A DNA stretch of 64,000 nt from Microbulbifer flavimaris (GTDB taxonomy: Bacteria; Pseudomonadota; Gammaproteobacteria; Pseudomonadales; Cellvibrionaceae). The stretch spans positions 62,001-126,000 of the forward strand of contig NZ_LRFG02000001.1 of NCBI RefSeq assembly GCF_001641755.2. Reading direction: 5' to 3'. Below are positions 27,136-36,292 of this stretch, one piece after another. Position 1 is the stretch's first letter. Every line of letters begins with the position of its first letter. The notes under the pieces are model-generated. The model was not told the DNA's origin. It ran no database searches and saw only the letters and a list, made by a program, of their open reading frames with translations. The position numbers and the translations under genes are program-made.

Positions 27136-27852
27136 TTAGCTTTTCTTGCTTCTGCGGATATCCCTCACTAGGTAGGACTTGCCTAGGCCCCGCTTCAGCT
27201 CAAACAGGTCGATGGCCCGGAACAGGCTGCTCAGGTTCTTAAAACCGTAGTTGCGGCAGTCGAAGGACGTCCGGTTGGAGATGTTGGAGCCGACGGCGCC
27301 GAGTTCCGCCCAGCCCTCATCGTCCTCGGTGGCCTCGATGGCATGCCGCAGCAGGGTGATCAGCTTGGTGTCCGATTTGATGTTCTTGCGTTTCTCGCCG
27401 CTCTTTTCCTTGACCGCTTCGGGTTCGTCGAGGAAGAGAAACTTTGAACAGGCGTTCACGAAAGGTGGCGGTGCCTTGCGCTCGCCAAAGCCGAGAACCA
27501 CCTTGCCTTCGGCCAGTGCTCTGGTCACCATCGGGGTAAAGTCACAGTCCGATGAAATGAAGCACATCACATCGATATCCTTGGTGTACATCACATCCAT
27601 CGCATCGATCACCAGGGCGATATCGGAGGCGTTCTTGCCCTTGGTCAGATCGTATTGCTGCACCGGCTGGATGGCGTGTTCATGGAGCAAATCCTCCCAG
27701 GGTCGGAGCGTCGGTGACTTCCAGTTACCGTAGGCCTTGCGAATAGTGACCACGCCGTATTTGGCCACCTCGCTCAACACATCCTCGAACTTGCCTGCCG
27801 GGGCGTTATCCGCATCGATGAATAGCGCAATCTTCTGTTTGATTTCTTCCAT
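27136..27852 (-). CDS. NYN-domain ribonuclease-like protein with OST-HTH/LOTUS-like C terminus
   Basis: 238 residues. Residues 8-140 form a PIN-like NYN nuclease domain with acidic metal-binding residues in ALFIDADNAPAGKF, KNASDIALVIDAMD and FISSDCDFTPMV, the set expected for Mg2+-dependent RNA cleavage. After a basic linker (EKSGEKRKNIKSD), residues about 160-235 resemble an OST-HTH/LOTUS RNA-binding domain (LITLLRHAIEATEDDEGWAELGAVGSNI, with NRTSFDCRNYGFKNLSSLF; the latter half NYGFKNLSSLF is typical). A decayed copy of its first 100 bases lies 1.4 kb upstream. Its RNA target is unknown. Confidence 0.88.
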   Translation of the reverse strand: MEEIKQKIALFIDADNAPAGKFEDVLSEVAKYGVVTIRKAYGNWKSPTLRPWEDLLHEHAIQPVQQYDLTKGKNASDIALVIDAMDVMYTKDIDVMCFISSDCDFTPMVTRALAEGKVVLGFGERKAPPPFVNACSKFLFLDEPEAVKEKSGEKRKNIKSDTKLITLLRHAIEATEDDEGWAELGAVGSNISNRTSFDCRNYGFKNLSSLFRAIDLFELKRGLGKSYLVRDIRRSKKS

Positions 27853-27922
27853 TTTGAATCCATCGATGTATAAAGTTTAGGGGCGTTGTGCACGAACTCT
27901 CCCGGTTGTGCCTGGAGCAGGA

Positions 27923-28438
27923 TCACGCTTCTCCATTGGCCCTGGCAATGATCCCGGGTACCAAATCAGCAGGAAACAGCGACTTGGACAAGTACTGCCG
28001 GCCGCCGGATTTGGCCACCAGAATGAGCCCCAGCTCGGTTTCAATGACGCGCTCTATATCAGGCCACGATAGCGCTGTTTGCGTATGCGCGCTCTGGGTG
28101 CGGATGCCGTCATCATCGACAGTTAACTTCACTTCACCGCCTGCACCCTTGCCCCACATCTGCCGTGCCAGCCACCAGGCGCGCCGGAATCGAATATGCA
28201 GCAGCTCCAGAATCGCCAAAGCGATCAGCAGGTAACTGGCGACCCTCGGCTGCTCGGTGAACGTTAGTAAGCCCGCCCCGGCAGAGAACAGTAATAGCGG
28301 GAACAGGTAGTTGGGCCTGGCGCCTTTACCGTGGGGTAAAGACTGGTCGAAACACTCGGCAAGGTATTCGCGGGAGAGCGTAAACTGGGTATTGAATGGT
28401 TGCACGGTAGCCACGGGTTGTTTTGGGTCGCCTGTCAT
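27923..28438 (-). CDS. YcxB-like membrane-associated protein
   Basis: About 171 residues. Two hydrophobic helices (LFPLLLFSAGAGLLTF and VASYLLIALAILELLHI) are followed by a YcxB-type domain with WWLARQMWGKGAGGEVKL, DDDGIRTQSAHTQTALSWPDI and ILVAKSGGRQYLSKSLFP. The alternative upstream ATG at 28495 adds 19 residues; neither start has a good ribosome site. Function unknown. It lies after the NYN gene's promoter region, on the same strand. Confidence 0.7.
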   Translation of the reverse strand: MTGDPKQPVATVQPFNTQFTLSREYLAECFDQSLPHGKGARPNYLFPLLLFSAGAGLLTFTEQPRVASYLLIALAILELLHIRFRRAWWLARQMWGKGAGGEVKLTVDDDGIRTQSAHTQTALSWPDIERVIETELGLILVAKSGGRQYLSKSLFPADLVPGIIARANGEA

Positions 28439-28544
28439 GTCGGAAGTTATACCTTGCCGCAAGGATTGTCGAAAGATGTTTTGGGACCACTCCAATCTTG
28501 GCGGGCGGCTTTGATATCAAAAGTTTACCCTGACCCCAACGCTA

Positions 28545-29131
28545 TCATTGATAGATGCCTGTACCCATGACAACGTCCATTTGGTCTTCACCCGCTCCCA
28601 TGGAGAGGGGGATGGTTACCTGGATGTTGGACAGGCCCGCGTCCCTGAAGTGGCAGCGATATCCTCGCGGGTAAATCCGGTATCTTCGCCACCGCCTTCC
28701 TTCAGCCAGTCCCACTGCACCAGGTGACCACCTCTATTCAGCAGTCCAGCCAACAGCCCTACTGTTTCACGGCAGTTCGGGACAAATGCCAGGGCGGAGG
28801 AGGCGACTATGAGATCGAATCCCTCCTGGAGCTGCCGGTTCTGGTCGATCAGCTCCCGGGTCAGGCTGGAATGTATGGTATCGACATTGCCCAGTTGCTT
28901 GGCATCCAGTACGGCCAGCATTTTCCTTGAGGGATCGAGGGCGACGATACTGCCTGCCAGGGGAGAGAGGCGTTCAGTCAGCAGGCCCGTGCCGCAGCCG
29001 AAATCCAGGATCCGGGCGCCTTTGTAATCCAGGGTTTCGGTCAGGGACCGGAAAGCGCGCTCTGAATAGCTGATGACATCGCTATTGCTGTCCCATCCCT
29101 CGGCATAACTATCCCAGCTGTTGTCGGTCAT
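28545..29131 (-). pseudogene. Class I SAM methyltransferase disrupted by a one-base deletion
   Basis: The first 160 residues are a normal methyltransferase (YAEGWD, ILDFGCGTGLLTERL, IVALDPSRKML, FDLIVASSALAFVPN, GGHLVQWDWL). The frame then leaves the family and stops at 28616 after an unrelated tail (SGTRACPTSR). Reading on from 28654 in the next frame gives HFRDAGLSNIQVTIPLSM and MDVVMGTGIYQ, the expected C terminus, ending at 28545. One G is missing in the GG at 28652-28653 (plus strand; a CCC to CC change on the coding strand). It is either a true frameshift or a sequencing error. Confidence 0.8.
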
Positions 29132-29259
29132 TGCGGGCTGCTTCTCCAGTGATCAATGCGGGCGGAAGGGCGTTGCCAGTCGGTAAGGTGGGCAGAGGTA
29201 AAGCTATTGACAAATAGCTGTCATGGGCGGTGCTATGTGAAAGTTGCATCTGCCCCCGG

Positions 29260-29363
29260 TTATTCACCGTATTTTGCTGCCTCACTCAAGACATCCTCAA
29301 ATTTGCCCACCGGGGCATTATCCGCGTCGGTGAAAAGTGCAATCCTCTGTCTGTTTATTCCAT
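29260..29363 (-). pseudogene. Decayed duplicate of the start of the NYN-domain gene
   Basis: Read on the minus strand, this segment matches the first 100 bases of the intact NYN gene (27750-27852). The clear part translates as RIALFTDADNAPVGKF then EDVLSEAAKYGE, against KIALFIDADNAPAGKF then EDVLSEVAKYGV. An ATG aligns with the real start, but a TAA stands at codon 3 and a base is missing near codon 5; similarity stops at AAATACGGTG, where a TAA follows at once. This is a truncated, non-functional paralogue. Confidence 0.85.
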
Positions 29364-29411
29364 CCTGTATCCTCGATTATCCTGAAAAGGCGGGAGTGGT
29401 CTTTTTCGTAT

Positions 29412-29864
29412 TTAGGTTTTTACTCTCTTGTCATATTTCCGGACAGCTAGTGCATAGGATTCTTCCAGGAGTGGGAGCAGGTTGTCGAAAGATTCCCGGT
29501 CAGGATTGAGAATGCATACCCATGACATCCAACCATAGACAGGGTGGGGCATGAGAGTGTTTAACTGTCGGAAGTTATGCCCGGTCTTAACCACACCGCC
29601 TGCTGCAGGCCTGGATGGTTTCGGGCCCAAAACAGATTCAAAGGTTGGCTTGGTGACTCCAAAGTTGAAGCGGTATACGCCCTTCCGGTCAAGACCTGAA
29701 GCCTGATCGTTTTCACCATCCTTTGCCTTGAGTGTGGCAAAGTAAACACCCCGGGGTAGATTTCTCTCCGGGTTGTAGAAGAATGACTGCTCGCCCCAGG
29801 CGTCAACGCTGATCACGCCACGATAATGATGGGAGATGTAGTTGGCAATCTCGTCTTTTTGCAT
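29412..29864 (-). CDS. DUF6194 family protein
   Basis: 150 residues, soluble. Family features are EIANYISHHYRGV, SFFYNPERNLPRGVYFATLKAKDGENDQAS (first part FFYNPERNLPRG), GVYRFNFGVTKPTFESVLG and LMPHPVYGWMSWVCILNP. The length equals the usual length of the family. Function unknown. It lies before the NYN remnant on the same strand, and no neighbour hints at its role. Confidence 0.82.
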   Translation of the reverse strand: MQKDEIANYISHHYRGVISVDAWGEQSFFYNPERNLPRGVYFATLKAKDGENDQASGLDRKGVYRFNFGVTKPTFESVLGPKPSRPAAGGVVKTGHNFRQLNTLMPHPVYGWMSWVCILNPDRESFDNLLPLLEESYALAVRKYDKRVKT

Positions 29865-29980
29865 GGTCTCGCAGTTTCTTGTGTTTGTTATCCGGGGCCT
29901 GTCTGTGGTTGCAGGTTCTGATTCAACCCTGAGACTTTAGGTTTGACGTCAGGCGCTTGGCATATCCTATTGTCCACTTA

Positions 29981-30010
29981 TAAAAAAAGCGGGCATAACG
30001 CCCGCTTTCA
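29981..30010 (-). terminator. Intrinsic terminator of nrdAB
   Basis: GCGGGC (29989-29994) and GCCCGC (30000-30005) form a stem with a 5-base loop. On the minus strand it is followed by a run of seven T (29982-29988), and A's flank the other side. It lies 70 bases after the nrdB stop. Confidence 0.85.
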
Positions 30011-30080
30011 AAACATCTCTTCCTGTGAGCGACTACTTTGTTGTAGTTGTCCTTACTTTCTTACTTCTTGGTTGTTCCCG

Positions 30081-31349
30081 TTACCACTGCAGCGCACCGC
30101 CGGTCTGGTATTCGATAACCCGCGTTTCGAAGAAGTTCTTCTCCTTGCGCAGGTCCATGATCTCGGACATCCACGGGAACGGGTTCTGGGCGCCGGGGAA
30201 GTGTTCCTTCAGGCCCAGCTGGCTCAGGCGGCGGTTGGCGATGAAGTGCAGGTATTCCTCCATCATGTTGGCGTTCATGCCCAGTACGCCGCGCGGCATG
30301 GTGTCGCGGGCGTAGGCCACTTCCAGTTCCATGCCTTCCAGGACCATCTGGGTCACTTCCTGCTGGAACTCTTCGGTCCACAGGTGCGGGTTTTCCAGCT
30401 TGATCTGGTTGATGACGTCGATGCCGAAGTTCAGGTGCATGGACTCGTCGCGCAGGATGTACTGGAACTGCTCAGCAACGCCGGTCATCTTGTTGCGACG
30501 GCCCATGGACAGGATCTGGGTGAAGCCACAGTAGAAGAAGATACCTTCGGTGACGGCGTAGAAGGCGATCAGGTTGCGCAGCAATTCCTGGTCGGTCTCC
30601 GGGGTGCCGGTCTTGAAGTTCGGGTCACTGATGGAGCCGGTGTGCGCGAGGCTCCATGCGGCCTTCTTGGCCACGCTAGGCACTTCGCGGTACATGTTGA
30701 ACACTTCACCTTCGTCCATGCCCAGGGACTCCACGCAGTACTGGTAGGCGTGGGTGTGGATGGCTTCCTCGAAGGACTGGCGCAGGATGTACTGGCGGCA
30801 CTCCGGGTTGGTGATGTGGCGGTAGATGGCCAGCACGAGGTTGTTCGCCACCAGGGAGTCGGCGGTGGAGAAGTAACCCAGGGAGTATTCCACGATGCGA
30901 CGCTCGTCCTCGGTCAGACCCTCGGGGTCTTTCCACATGGACACGTCTTTGTTCATGTTCACTTCCTGCGGCATCCAGTGGTTGGCGCAGCCGTCCAGGT
31001 ATTTCTGCCAGGCCCAGTCGTACTTGAACGGTACCAGCTGGTTCAGGTCGGCGCGGCAGTTGATGATGCGTTTTTCGTCCACCTGGATACGGGCGGCACC
31101 CATCTCCAGTTCCTCCAGACCCGGGGCGGGGTCCAGGTCGGCTACGGCGGCCCGTGCTGCTGCCACGGCGTCGGTTGCCGGCGCGGTGGACACAGTGGAT
31201 TGGGCCGCGGGCGACGCCGGTGCGCTGTGGCTCTCGTAAGAGACAGCCGGTTCGGATACTTCTTGTTGCAGCGTTTCCGGCGCCGGTCGCGGTTCGGCGC
31301 TTTTCTTCGGTTGTTGTGACGGTTGTTCGAAGTCGTCCCAGCTAAGCAT
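30081..31349 (-). CDS. nrdB: Class I ribonucleotide reductase, beta (radical-generating) subunit
   Basis: 422 residues from the ATG at 31349 (GGAAGG eight bases upstream); a longer frame upstream to 31826 is non-coding leader. A low-complexity linker (about 20-75, rich in Ala, Ser and Pro) precedes the ferritin-like core. The di-metal site and radical tyrosine are seen in [12 protein letters not shown] (E, H, then the Tyr four residues after His) and RDESMHLNF. The C-terminal peptide [10 protein letters not shown] should bind the alpha subunit. It supplies the tyrosyl radical for reduction of ribonucleoside diphosphates in the cytoplasm. It is the second gene of nrdAB, 358 bases after nrdA. 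Confidence 0.96.
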   Translation of the reverse strand: MLSWDDFEQPSQQPKKSAEPRPAPETLQQEVSEPAVSYESHSAPASPAAQSTVSTAPATDAVAAARAAVADLDPAPGLEELEMGAARIQVDEKRIINCRADLNQLVPFKYDWAWQKYLDGCANHWMPQEVNMNKDVSMWKDPEGLTEDERRIVEYSLGYFSTADSLVANNLVLAIYRHITNPECRQYILRQSFEEAIHTHAYQYCVESLGMDEGEVFNMYREVPSVAKKAAWSLAHTGSISDPNFKTGTPETDQELLRNLIAFYAVTEGIFFYCGFTQILSMGRRNKMTGVAEQFQYILRDESMHLNFGIDVINQIKLENPHLWTEEFQQEVTQMVLEGMELEVAYARDTMPRGVLGMNANMMEEYLHFIANRRLSQLGLKEHFPGAQNPFPWMSEIMDLRKEKNFFETRVIEYQTGGALQW

Positions 31350-31707
31350 ATTGTTGCCTTCCGTCTTTGAAACGTAAGAACGTTTTGTGTGTGTTCGAAT
31401 GTGTTTTCGCTGCCCTCTGTGGGGCGCGATCCCCGAAATCTCTTGAGCACCTGAGCCAGTCCGCTGGCGCAACGCGCCAGCTTTCCGGTTCCTGTGAGAG
31501 GATTCTTTCTCATTTCGGCGCGGTAACTTCTGCGCCAGATCAATTGTGTGTTTTTCTTTTTGTTTCTTCTTAATTTTTCCGGCGCATGAGGTGCACCCGC
31601 ACCCCGGTCTTTCTGTTCCCACCTTCGCTCCCCAGAGCAGGGCGGGGGACCGGGGCCGGTGCTGGTCTTGGCCGCTTACACGGTCTTGACGCTCTCCCCC
31701 GAGAGTT
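31350..31707. other. nrdA-nrdB spacer with strong hairpin
   Basis: 358 bases between the two reductase genes with no gene. A perfect 8-bp hairpin (GCTGGCGC, loop 3, GCGCCAGC) lies at 31463-31481. A second GC-rich palindrome (ACCGGGGCCGGT) is at 31649-31660. Neither has a T-run on the minus strand. An internal promoter or RNA-processing signal is possible. Confidence 0.5.
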
Positions 31708-34641
31708 TTACTGACAGGCTTCGCAGTCCGGATCGTCCAGGGAGCAGGCCTGGGGCACTGCTGCCGGGGCCGGCTCTGCCGCCGGTGCGGCTGCTGCAGC
31801 GCTCGCACCGTTGCCACCGCTCGCACTTACCGCGTTCAGGGTGCCGCCGTTCACGGTGGATTTTTCCGTGGTGGTGGCAGCCAGGGCGCGCAGGTAGTAA
31901 GTGGTCTTCAGACCGCGGTACCAGGCCATGCGATAGGTCAGGTCCAGTTTGCGGCCGTCGGCGCCGGCGATGTACAGGTTCAGGGACTGCGCCTGGTCGA
32001 TCCACTTCTGGCGACGGCTGGCGGCGTCCACGATCCAGCGCGGCTCCACTTCAAATGCGGTGGCGTACTTGGCTTTCAGGTCGGCCGGAACGCGGTCGAT
32101 CTTCTGCACAGAACCCTCGTAGTACTTCAGGTCGTTGACCATCACCTTGTCCCAGAGGCCGCGATCTTTCAGATCGTGTACCAGGTACGGGTTCACCACG
32201 GTGAACTCGCCGGACAGGTTCGATTTCACGTACAGGTTCTGGTACGTGGGCTCGATGGACTGGGAAACCCCGGTGATGTTGGCGATGGTCGCGGTCGGAG
32301 CAATCGCCATCACGTTGGAGTTGCGCATGCCCTGCTTGGCTACTTTGCCGCGCAGGCTGTCCCAGTCCAGGGTGGAGCTGGTGTCCTGCTCGATAAACTG
32401 CTCGCCGCGGTTCTCCGCCAGGATCTTGATGGAGTCCAGCGGCAGGATGCCCTTGCTCCACAGGGAGCCATCGTAGCTCTGGTACTTGCCGCGCTCGGCT
32501 GCCAGGTCGCTGGAAGCGGAGATGGCTTCAAAGCTGATGGCCTCCATGGAGGTATCGGCAAACTTCACCGCTTCGTCGCTGGCATAGGAGATGCCGGCCT
32601 TGTACAGCGCGTCCTGGAAGCCCATCAGCCCCAGGCCCACCGGGCGGTGACGCATGTTGGACTGGCGCGCGGTTTCCACGGAGTAGTAATTGATGTCGAT
32701 GACATTATCGAGCATGCGCACCGCGGTCTTCACGGTCTTGGCCAGCTTGGCCTGGTCCAGCTTGCCGTCTTCACCGATGTGCTGCGCCAGGTTGACGGAG
32801 CCCAGGTTACACACCGCGATCTCTTCATTCGCCTTGGTGTTCAGGGTGATCTCGGTGCACAGGTTAGAACTGTGAACCACACCGGCGTGCTGCTGCGGGC
32901 TGCGCAGGTTGCAGCTGTCCTTGAAGGTGATCCAGGGGTGGCCGGTTTCGAACAGCATGCCCAGCATCTTGCGCCACAGGTCTACCGCGCGGACTTTCTT
33001 GTGCAGCTTCAACTTGCCTTCGGCGGCCAGCTTCTCGTAGTGCTCGTAGCGCTCTTCAAAGGCGGTGCCGAACAGGTCGTGCAGGTCCGGGCAGGTGGCC
33101 GGGGAGAACAGGGTCCACTCCTTGTCCTCGAATACACGCTTCATGAACAGGTCCGGTACCCAGTTGGCGGTGTTCATGTCGTGGGTGCGGCGGCGATCGT
33201 CACCGGTGTTCTTGCGCAGCTCGAGGAATTCCTCGACGTCCAGGTGCCAGGTTTCCAGGTAGGCACAGACAGCACCCTTGCGCTTGCCGCCCTGGTTCAC
33301 CGCCACCGCGGTGTCGTTGGCCACTTTCAGGAAGGGCACGACGCCCTGGGACTTGCCGTTGGTGCCCTTGATGTAGGAACCCAGGCTGCGCACCGGGGTC
33401 CAGTCGTTACCCAGGCCGCCGGCCCACTTGGACAGCATGGCGTTGTCCTGGATGGCGCCGTAGATACCGTGCAGGTCGTCCGGCACCGTGGTCAGGTAGC
33501 AGGAGGACAGCTGCGGGCGCAGGGTGCCGGCGTTGAACAGGGTCGGCGTGGAGCTCATGTAGTCGAAGGAGCTCAGCAGGTTGTAGAACTCGATCGCACG
33601 CTCGTTTTTGTTTTCTTCATTGTTGGCGAGGCCCATGGCGACGCGCATGAAGAAGATCTGCGGCAGCTCGAAACGGATGTCGTCGCTGTGCAGGAAGTAG
33701 CGGTCGTACAGGGTCTGCAGGCCGAGGTAGGTGAACTGGTGATCGCGCTCGCCCTTGATGGCCGCGCCCAGTTGTTCCAGGTCGAAGGTGGCCAGCGCCG
33801 GGTCCAGCAGTTCCAGCTCGATACCCTTTTCCACATAGGCGGGCAGGGCGGTGGCGTAGAGTTCTGCCATCTCGTGGGCGGTGGCGCGCTCGGCGACGCC
33901 CAGGAAGCGCAGTGCCTCGGAACGCAGCTTGTCCAGCAGCAGGCTGGCGGTGGCGTAGGTGTAGTTGGGCTCCTGCTCCACCAGGGTGCGGGCAGTGATC
34001 ACCAGCGCGGTGTTGATGTCGTTCTCGGAAACGCCGTCGTAGAGGTTCTTCAGGGCTTCGTCGAGGATGGCTTCGCCGTTCACGTCCTTCAGGCCCTCGC
34101 AGGCCTCGCTGACGATGGTGCGCAGGCGCTCCATGTCCAGCGGGATCAGTGTGCCGTCTTCCTGCTTCACACGGATGCTGGGGTGGGCGTCGGCCGGTTG
34201 GGCGGCAGCGGCTTTCTGCTGCTCTTTCTCGGCGCGCAGGCGGGCGTGCTCCTCACGGTAGAGGACGTAGTCGCGGGCGATCTTCTGTTCACCGGCGCGC
34301 ATCAGGGCCAGTTCCACCTGGTCCTGGATTTCCTCGATGTGGATGGTGCCACCGGAGGGCATGCGGCGGTTGAAGGTGGCGGAGATCTGGCCCACCAGCT
34401 CCTGCACTTTCTCGTGGATGCGGCTGGAGGCCGCGGCGGTGCCACCCTCGACGGCGAGGAATGCCTTGGTGACAGCGACGGAGATCTTGCTGTCGTCGTA
34501 AGGCACAACGGTGCCGTTGCGCTTGATGACGCGAATCTGGCCCGGTGCCGTGGCAGTCAATGAGGTGTTGCCGGCCTGTTCCTTGGTAGTGCCCTGTTTT
34601 TCTGTAGGCACGGACTGAGAGCGCCCTGTCTCTGTGTGCAT
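31708..34641 (-). CDS. nrdA: Class I ribonucleotide reductase, alpha (catalytic) subunit
   Basis: 977 residues from the ATG at 34641 (GGAG eight bases upstream). Two ATP-cone-like regions stand at the N terminus (about 35-140, starting [18 protein letters not shown], and about 155-245, starting [18 protein letters not shown]), a two-cone layout also found in Pseudomonas NrdA. The catalytic barrel follows, with the glycine-rich GGLGNDW and substrate cysteine region SSNLCTEI. The C-terminal redox tail ends [13 protein letters not shown]. It reduces ribonucleoside diphosphates with NrdB and is controlled by ATP/dATP at the first cone. Its leader carries NrdR-like boxes. Confidence 0.97.
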   Translation of the reverse strand: MHTETGRSQSVPTEKQGTTKEQAGNTSLTATAPGQIRVIKRNGTVVPYDDSKISVAVTKAFLAVEGGTAAASSRIHEKVQELVGQISATFNRRMPSGGTIHIEEIQDQVELALMRAGEQKIARDYVLYREEHARLRAEKEQQKAAAAQPADAHPSIRVKQEDGTLIPLDMERLRTIVSEACEGLKDVNGEAILDEALKNLYDGVSENDINTALVITARTLVEQEPNYTYATASLLLDKLRSEALRFLGVAERATAHEMAELYATALPAYVEKGIELELLDPALATFDLEQLGAAIKGERDHQFTYLGLQTLYDRYFLHSDDIRFELPQIFFMRVAMGLANNEENKNERAIEFYNLLSSFDYMSSTPTLFNAGTLRPQLSSCYLTTVPDDLHGIYGAIQDNAMLSKWAGGLGNDWTPVRSLGSYIKGTNGKSQGVVPFLKVANDTAVAVNQGGKRKGAVCAYLETWHLDVEEFLELRKNTGDDRRRTHDMNTANWVPDLFMKRVFEDKEWTLFSPATCPDLHDLFGTAFEERYEHYEKLAAEGKLKLHKKVRAVDLWRKMLGMLFETGHPWITFKDSCNLRSPQQHAGVVHSSNLCTEITLNTKANEEIAVCNLGSVNLAQHIGEDGKLDQAKLAKTVKTAVRMLDNVIDINYYSVETARQSNMRHRPVGLGLMGFQDALYKAGISYASDEAVKFADTSMEAISFEAISASSDLAAERGKYQSYDGSLWSKGILPLDSIKILAENRGEQFIEQDTSSTLDWDSLRGKVAKQGMRNSNVMAIAPTATIANITGVSQSIEPTYQNLYVKSNLSGEFTVVNPYLVHDLKDRGLWDKVMVNDLKYYEGSVQKIDRVPADLKAKYATAFEVEPRWIVDAASRRQKWIDQAQSLNLYIAGADGRKLDLTYRMAWYRGLKTTYYLRALAATTTEKSTVNGGTLNAVSASGGNGASAAAAAPAAEPAPAAVPQACSLDDPDCEACQ

Positions 34642-34992
34642 GAAGATCTCCGCAAAAAAGATATGTACTGTTGTTGTTCCGCTGCTGCCCCTGTGGACAG
34701 CGCCCCCCGAACGGCGGCCGATGTTTGCGGCACGGGTCCGTCGTTTTGCCAGTGACGCCGCGGCGTAGCCGGAAGCCACTGGTATACAGGCCGCCTGATG
34801 GCCGGATTTCCCCCCGAAGGTCTACCGGCCTGTGCCTGCGGCGGAGAATCCTTTCCGCCTGTTTACCTCTGAAATCGCTTGGATAAGCTGCGTCTGACTG
34901 TTGGCGCCAACTGCCGGGTGAGAGACCCGAGACTGTGCAGTGCGCCAGGCCGGATTGTGTGCCACCAGCGTTGGGGCTGTTTCCGGCTCGCA

Positions 34993-35008
34993 CCCCAATA
35001 TATTGGGG
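34993..35008. promoter_or_regulatory. NrdR box (perfect palindrome) upstream of nrdA
   Basis: A perfect 18-bp palindrome (34992-35009, ACCCCAATATATTGGGGT) contains the NrdR core CAATATATTG, which matches the general CwATATATwG core at every position. It lies about 350 bases upstream of the nrdA ATG. Confidence 0.7.
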
Positions 35009-35024
35009 TAGCTGCTCGACTGGG

Positions 35025-35040
35025 CAACAAGATAATGCGG
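35025..35040. promoter_or_regulatory. Second NrdR-like box
   Basis: The core CAAGATAATG (35028-35037) matches the NrdR core at 8 of 10 positions. Its centre is 32 bp from the first box (16 bp between the boxes), the usual spacing of tandem NrdR boxes. Confidence 0.45.
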
Positions 35041-35079
35041 TAAGGGGCCTAATTCAAGGCGAATAAGTCTGTGGTTTTT

Positions 35080-35088
35080 TGTGGATAA
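35080..35088. promoter_or_regulatory. DnaA box upstream of nrdA
   Basis: TGTGGATAA is the complement of TTATCCACA, a perfect match to the DnaA-box consensus TTATNCACA. A weaker relative (TGTGGGGAT) follows at 35091-35099. It is about 40 bp from the NrdR-like boxes; DnaA control of nrd genes is known in E. coli. Confidence 0.5.
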
Positions 35089-35300
35089 CTTGTGGGGATT
35101 TGGTGAACGTCAGTAGTTACTCGGGCGCCAGCGCCCGCCGTTACTGGGGGTGGTTAAACCCTGTACAGGCTGTTAACAGCCGTCGGGATTTCTAAGAATT
35201 TTTTTTAATAGTTACGGCCCCTTAAATTAACCAGAGCAATAACCATTTTGCTCTGTACAGTCCTTGAGCAAAGGGGCGTCAAAATGGCGCCAAAGTACAA

Positions 35301-35345
35301 TAAAAAATGCGCACTGCTTAATTTGTGAGCGGCGCGCATTTTTGT
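35301..35345 (-). terminator. Intrinsic terminator of argF
   Basis: On the minus strand, AAAAATGCGC pairs with GCGCATTTTTT over an inner loop that can pair again (GCT/AGC). The T-run follows directly. It lies about 20 bases after the argF stop. Confidence 0.7.
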
Positions 35346-35361
35346 TGGCCTGGTTAAAAAA

Positions 35362-36276
35362 TCAGCGACTGTTTTCCTGCAGGAACTCCATCAGTGCCTT
35401 CTGCGCGTGCAGGCGGTTTTCCGCCTCGTCCCAGACCACGGAAATGTTCTCGTCTTCCAGCAGCTCACCGCTCACTTCCTCGCCGCGGTGAGCGGGCAGG
35501 CAGTGCATGAATACGGCGCGTTCGTTGGCGTGGCTCATCAGTTCGTGATCCACGAGGAAGCCCTCGAAGGCCTTCATGCGCACCGCCTGTTCCGTCTCCT
35601 GGCCCATGGAGGCCCAGACGTCGGTTGCCACCCAGTCGGCGCCGCGCACGGCGTCCACCGGCTTGCGCACGATGGTGACGCGATCACCGGCGGCGGCGAG
35701 GACGTTCTCGTCGGGCTCATAGCCTTCCGGGCAGGCAATACGCAGCTCGAAGTCGCACTGGCGGGCGGCATTGATATAGGAGTTACACATATTGTTGCCG
35801 TCGCCCACCCACGCCACCACCTTGCCGGCGGGGCTGCCGCGGTGCTCGACATAGGTCTGGATATCCGCCAGCAGCTGACAGGGGTGAAAGCTGTCGGACA
35901 GGGCATTGATCACCGGCACCCGCGAGTAAGCGGCGAAGCGCTCCAGCACGTTGTGGCCGAAGGTGCGGATCATCACCATGTCCACCATGCGGGAAATCAC
36001 CCGGGCGCTGTCCTCGATCGGCTCGCCGCGACCCAGCTGGGTGTCACGGGGGGAGAGGAACAAAGCGCTGCCGCCCATCTGCGCCATACCCGCCTCGAAG
36101 GAGACCCGGGTACGGGTGGAGGACTTCTCGAAGATCATGCCCAGCACCTTGTCGCGGAAGGGCTCGGTGGCGATGCCCTGGTTGCGCAGGGCCTTGAGTT
36201 CGATGGCGCGTTCAATCACAGCGTCCAGTTCTTCCCTGGACAGGTCCATCAGACTGAGAAAATGTCTTGTGGCCAT
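35362..36276 (-). CDS. argF: Ornithine carbamoyltransferase
   Basis: 304 residues, complete. It transfers carbamoyl from carbamoyl phosphate to ornithine to make citrulline in arginine synthesis (cytoplasm). The carbamoyl-phosphate motif is [11 protein letters not shown], the ornithine-side motif is [10 protein letters not shown], and an [10 protein letters not shown] block is typical. AAGGGG precedes the ATG. It follows argD by 16 bases on the same strand, so argD-argF is an operon. Confidence 0.97.
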   Translation of the reverse strand: MATRHFLSLMDLSREELDAVIERAIELKALRNQGIATEPFRDKVLGMIFEKSSTRTRVSFEAGMAQMGGSALFLSPRDTQLGRGEPIEDSARVISRMVDMVMIRTFGHNVLERFAAYSRVPVINALSDSFHPCQLLADIQTYVEHRGSPAGKVVAWVGDGNNMCNSYINAARQCDFELRIACPEGYEPDENVLAAAGDRVTIVRKPVDAVRGADWVATDVWASMGQETEQAVRMKAFEGFLVDHELMSHANERAVFMHCLPAHRGEEVSGELLEDENISVVWDEAENRLHAQKALMEFLQENSR

Positions 36277-36292
36277 GGTGTTTCCCCTTAAT

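Larger units (their letters stand above)
34642..35361. other. Long palindrome-rich leader between argF and nrdA
   Basis: 720 bases without a gene. Beside the NrdR-like and DnaA-like sites it holds a run of perfect palindromes: CGGGCGC/GCGCCCG (35122-35137), CCTGTACAGG (35160-35169) and GGCTGTTAACAGCC (35168-35181), the last two sharing GG. A hairpin TTTGCTC/GAGCAAA lies near 35247-35273. This is the only region here with so many short palindromes, so it is probably a complex promoter. Confidence 0.6.

Noticed and set aside
29202-29219. A 7-bp inverted repeat AGCTATT/AATAGCT
   Set aside because: Short and AT-rich, near a decayed gene; not enough to call an operator.
29943-31319. A 458-codon plus-strand frame opposite nrdB
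   Set aside because: A shadow of nrdB that crosses the nrdB terminator.
32176-34563. A 795-codon open frame opposite nrdA on the plus strand
   Set aside because: It is a shadow of nrdA caused by high GC third positions. No ribosome site or family similarity, and nrdA is unmistakable.
34962-34977. A second NrdR box on the nrdA side at 31 bp
   Set aside because: Only 4 of 10 core positions match; the box at 35025-35040 fits much better.
35160-35181. A LexA-like site (CTGT..ACAG)
   Set aside because: The spacing is not the CTGT-N8-ACAG of LexA; the sequence is explained better as two overlapping palindromes.
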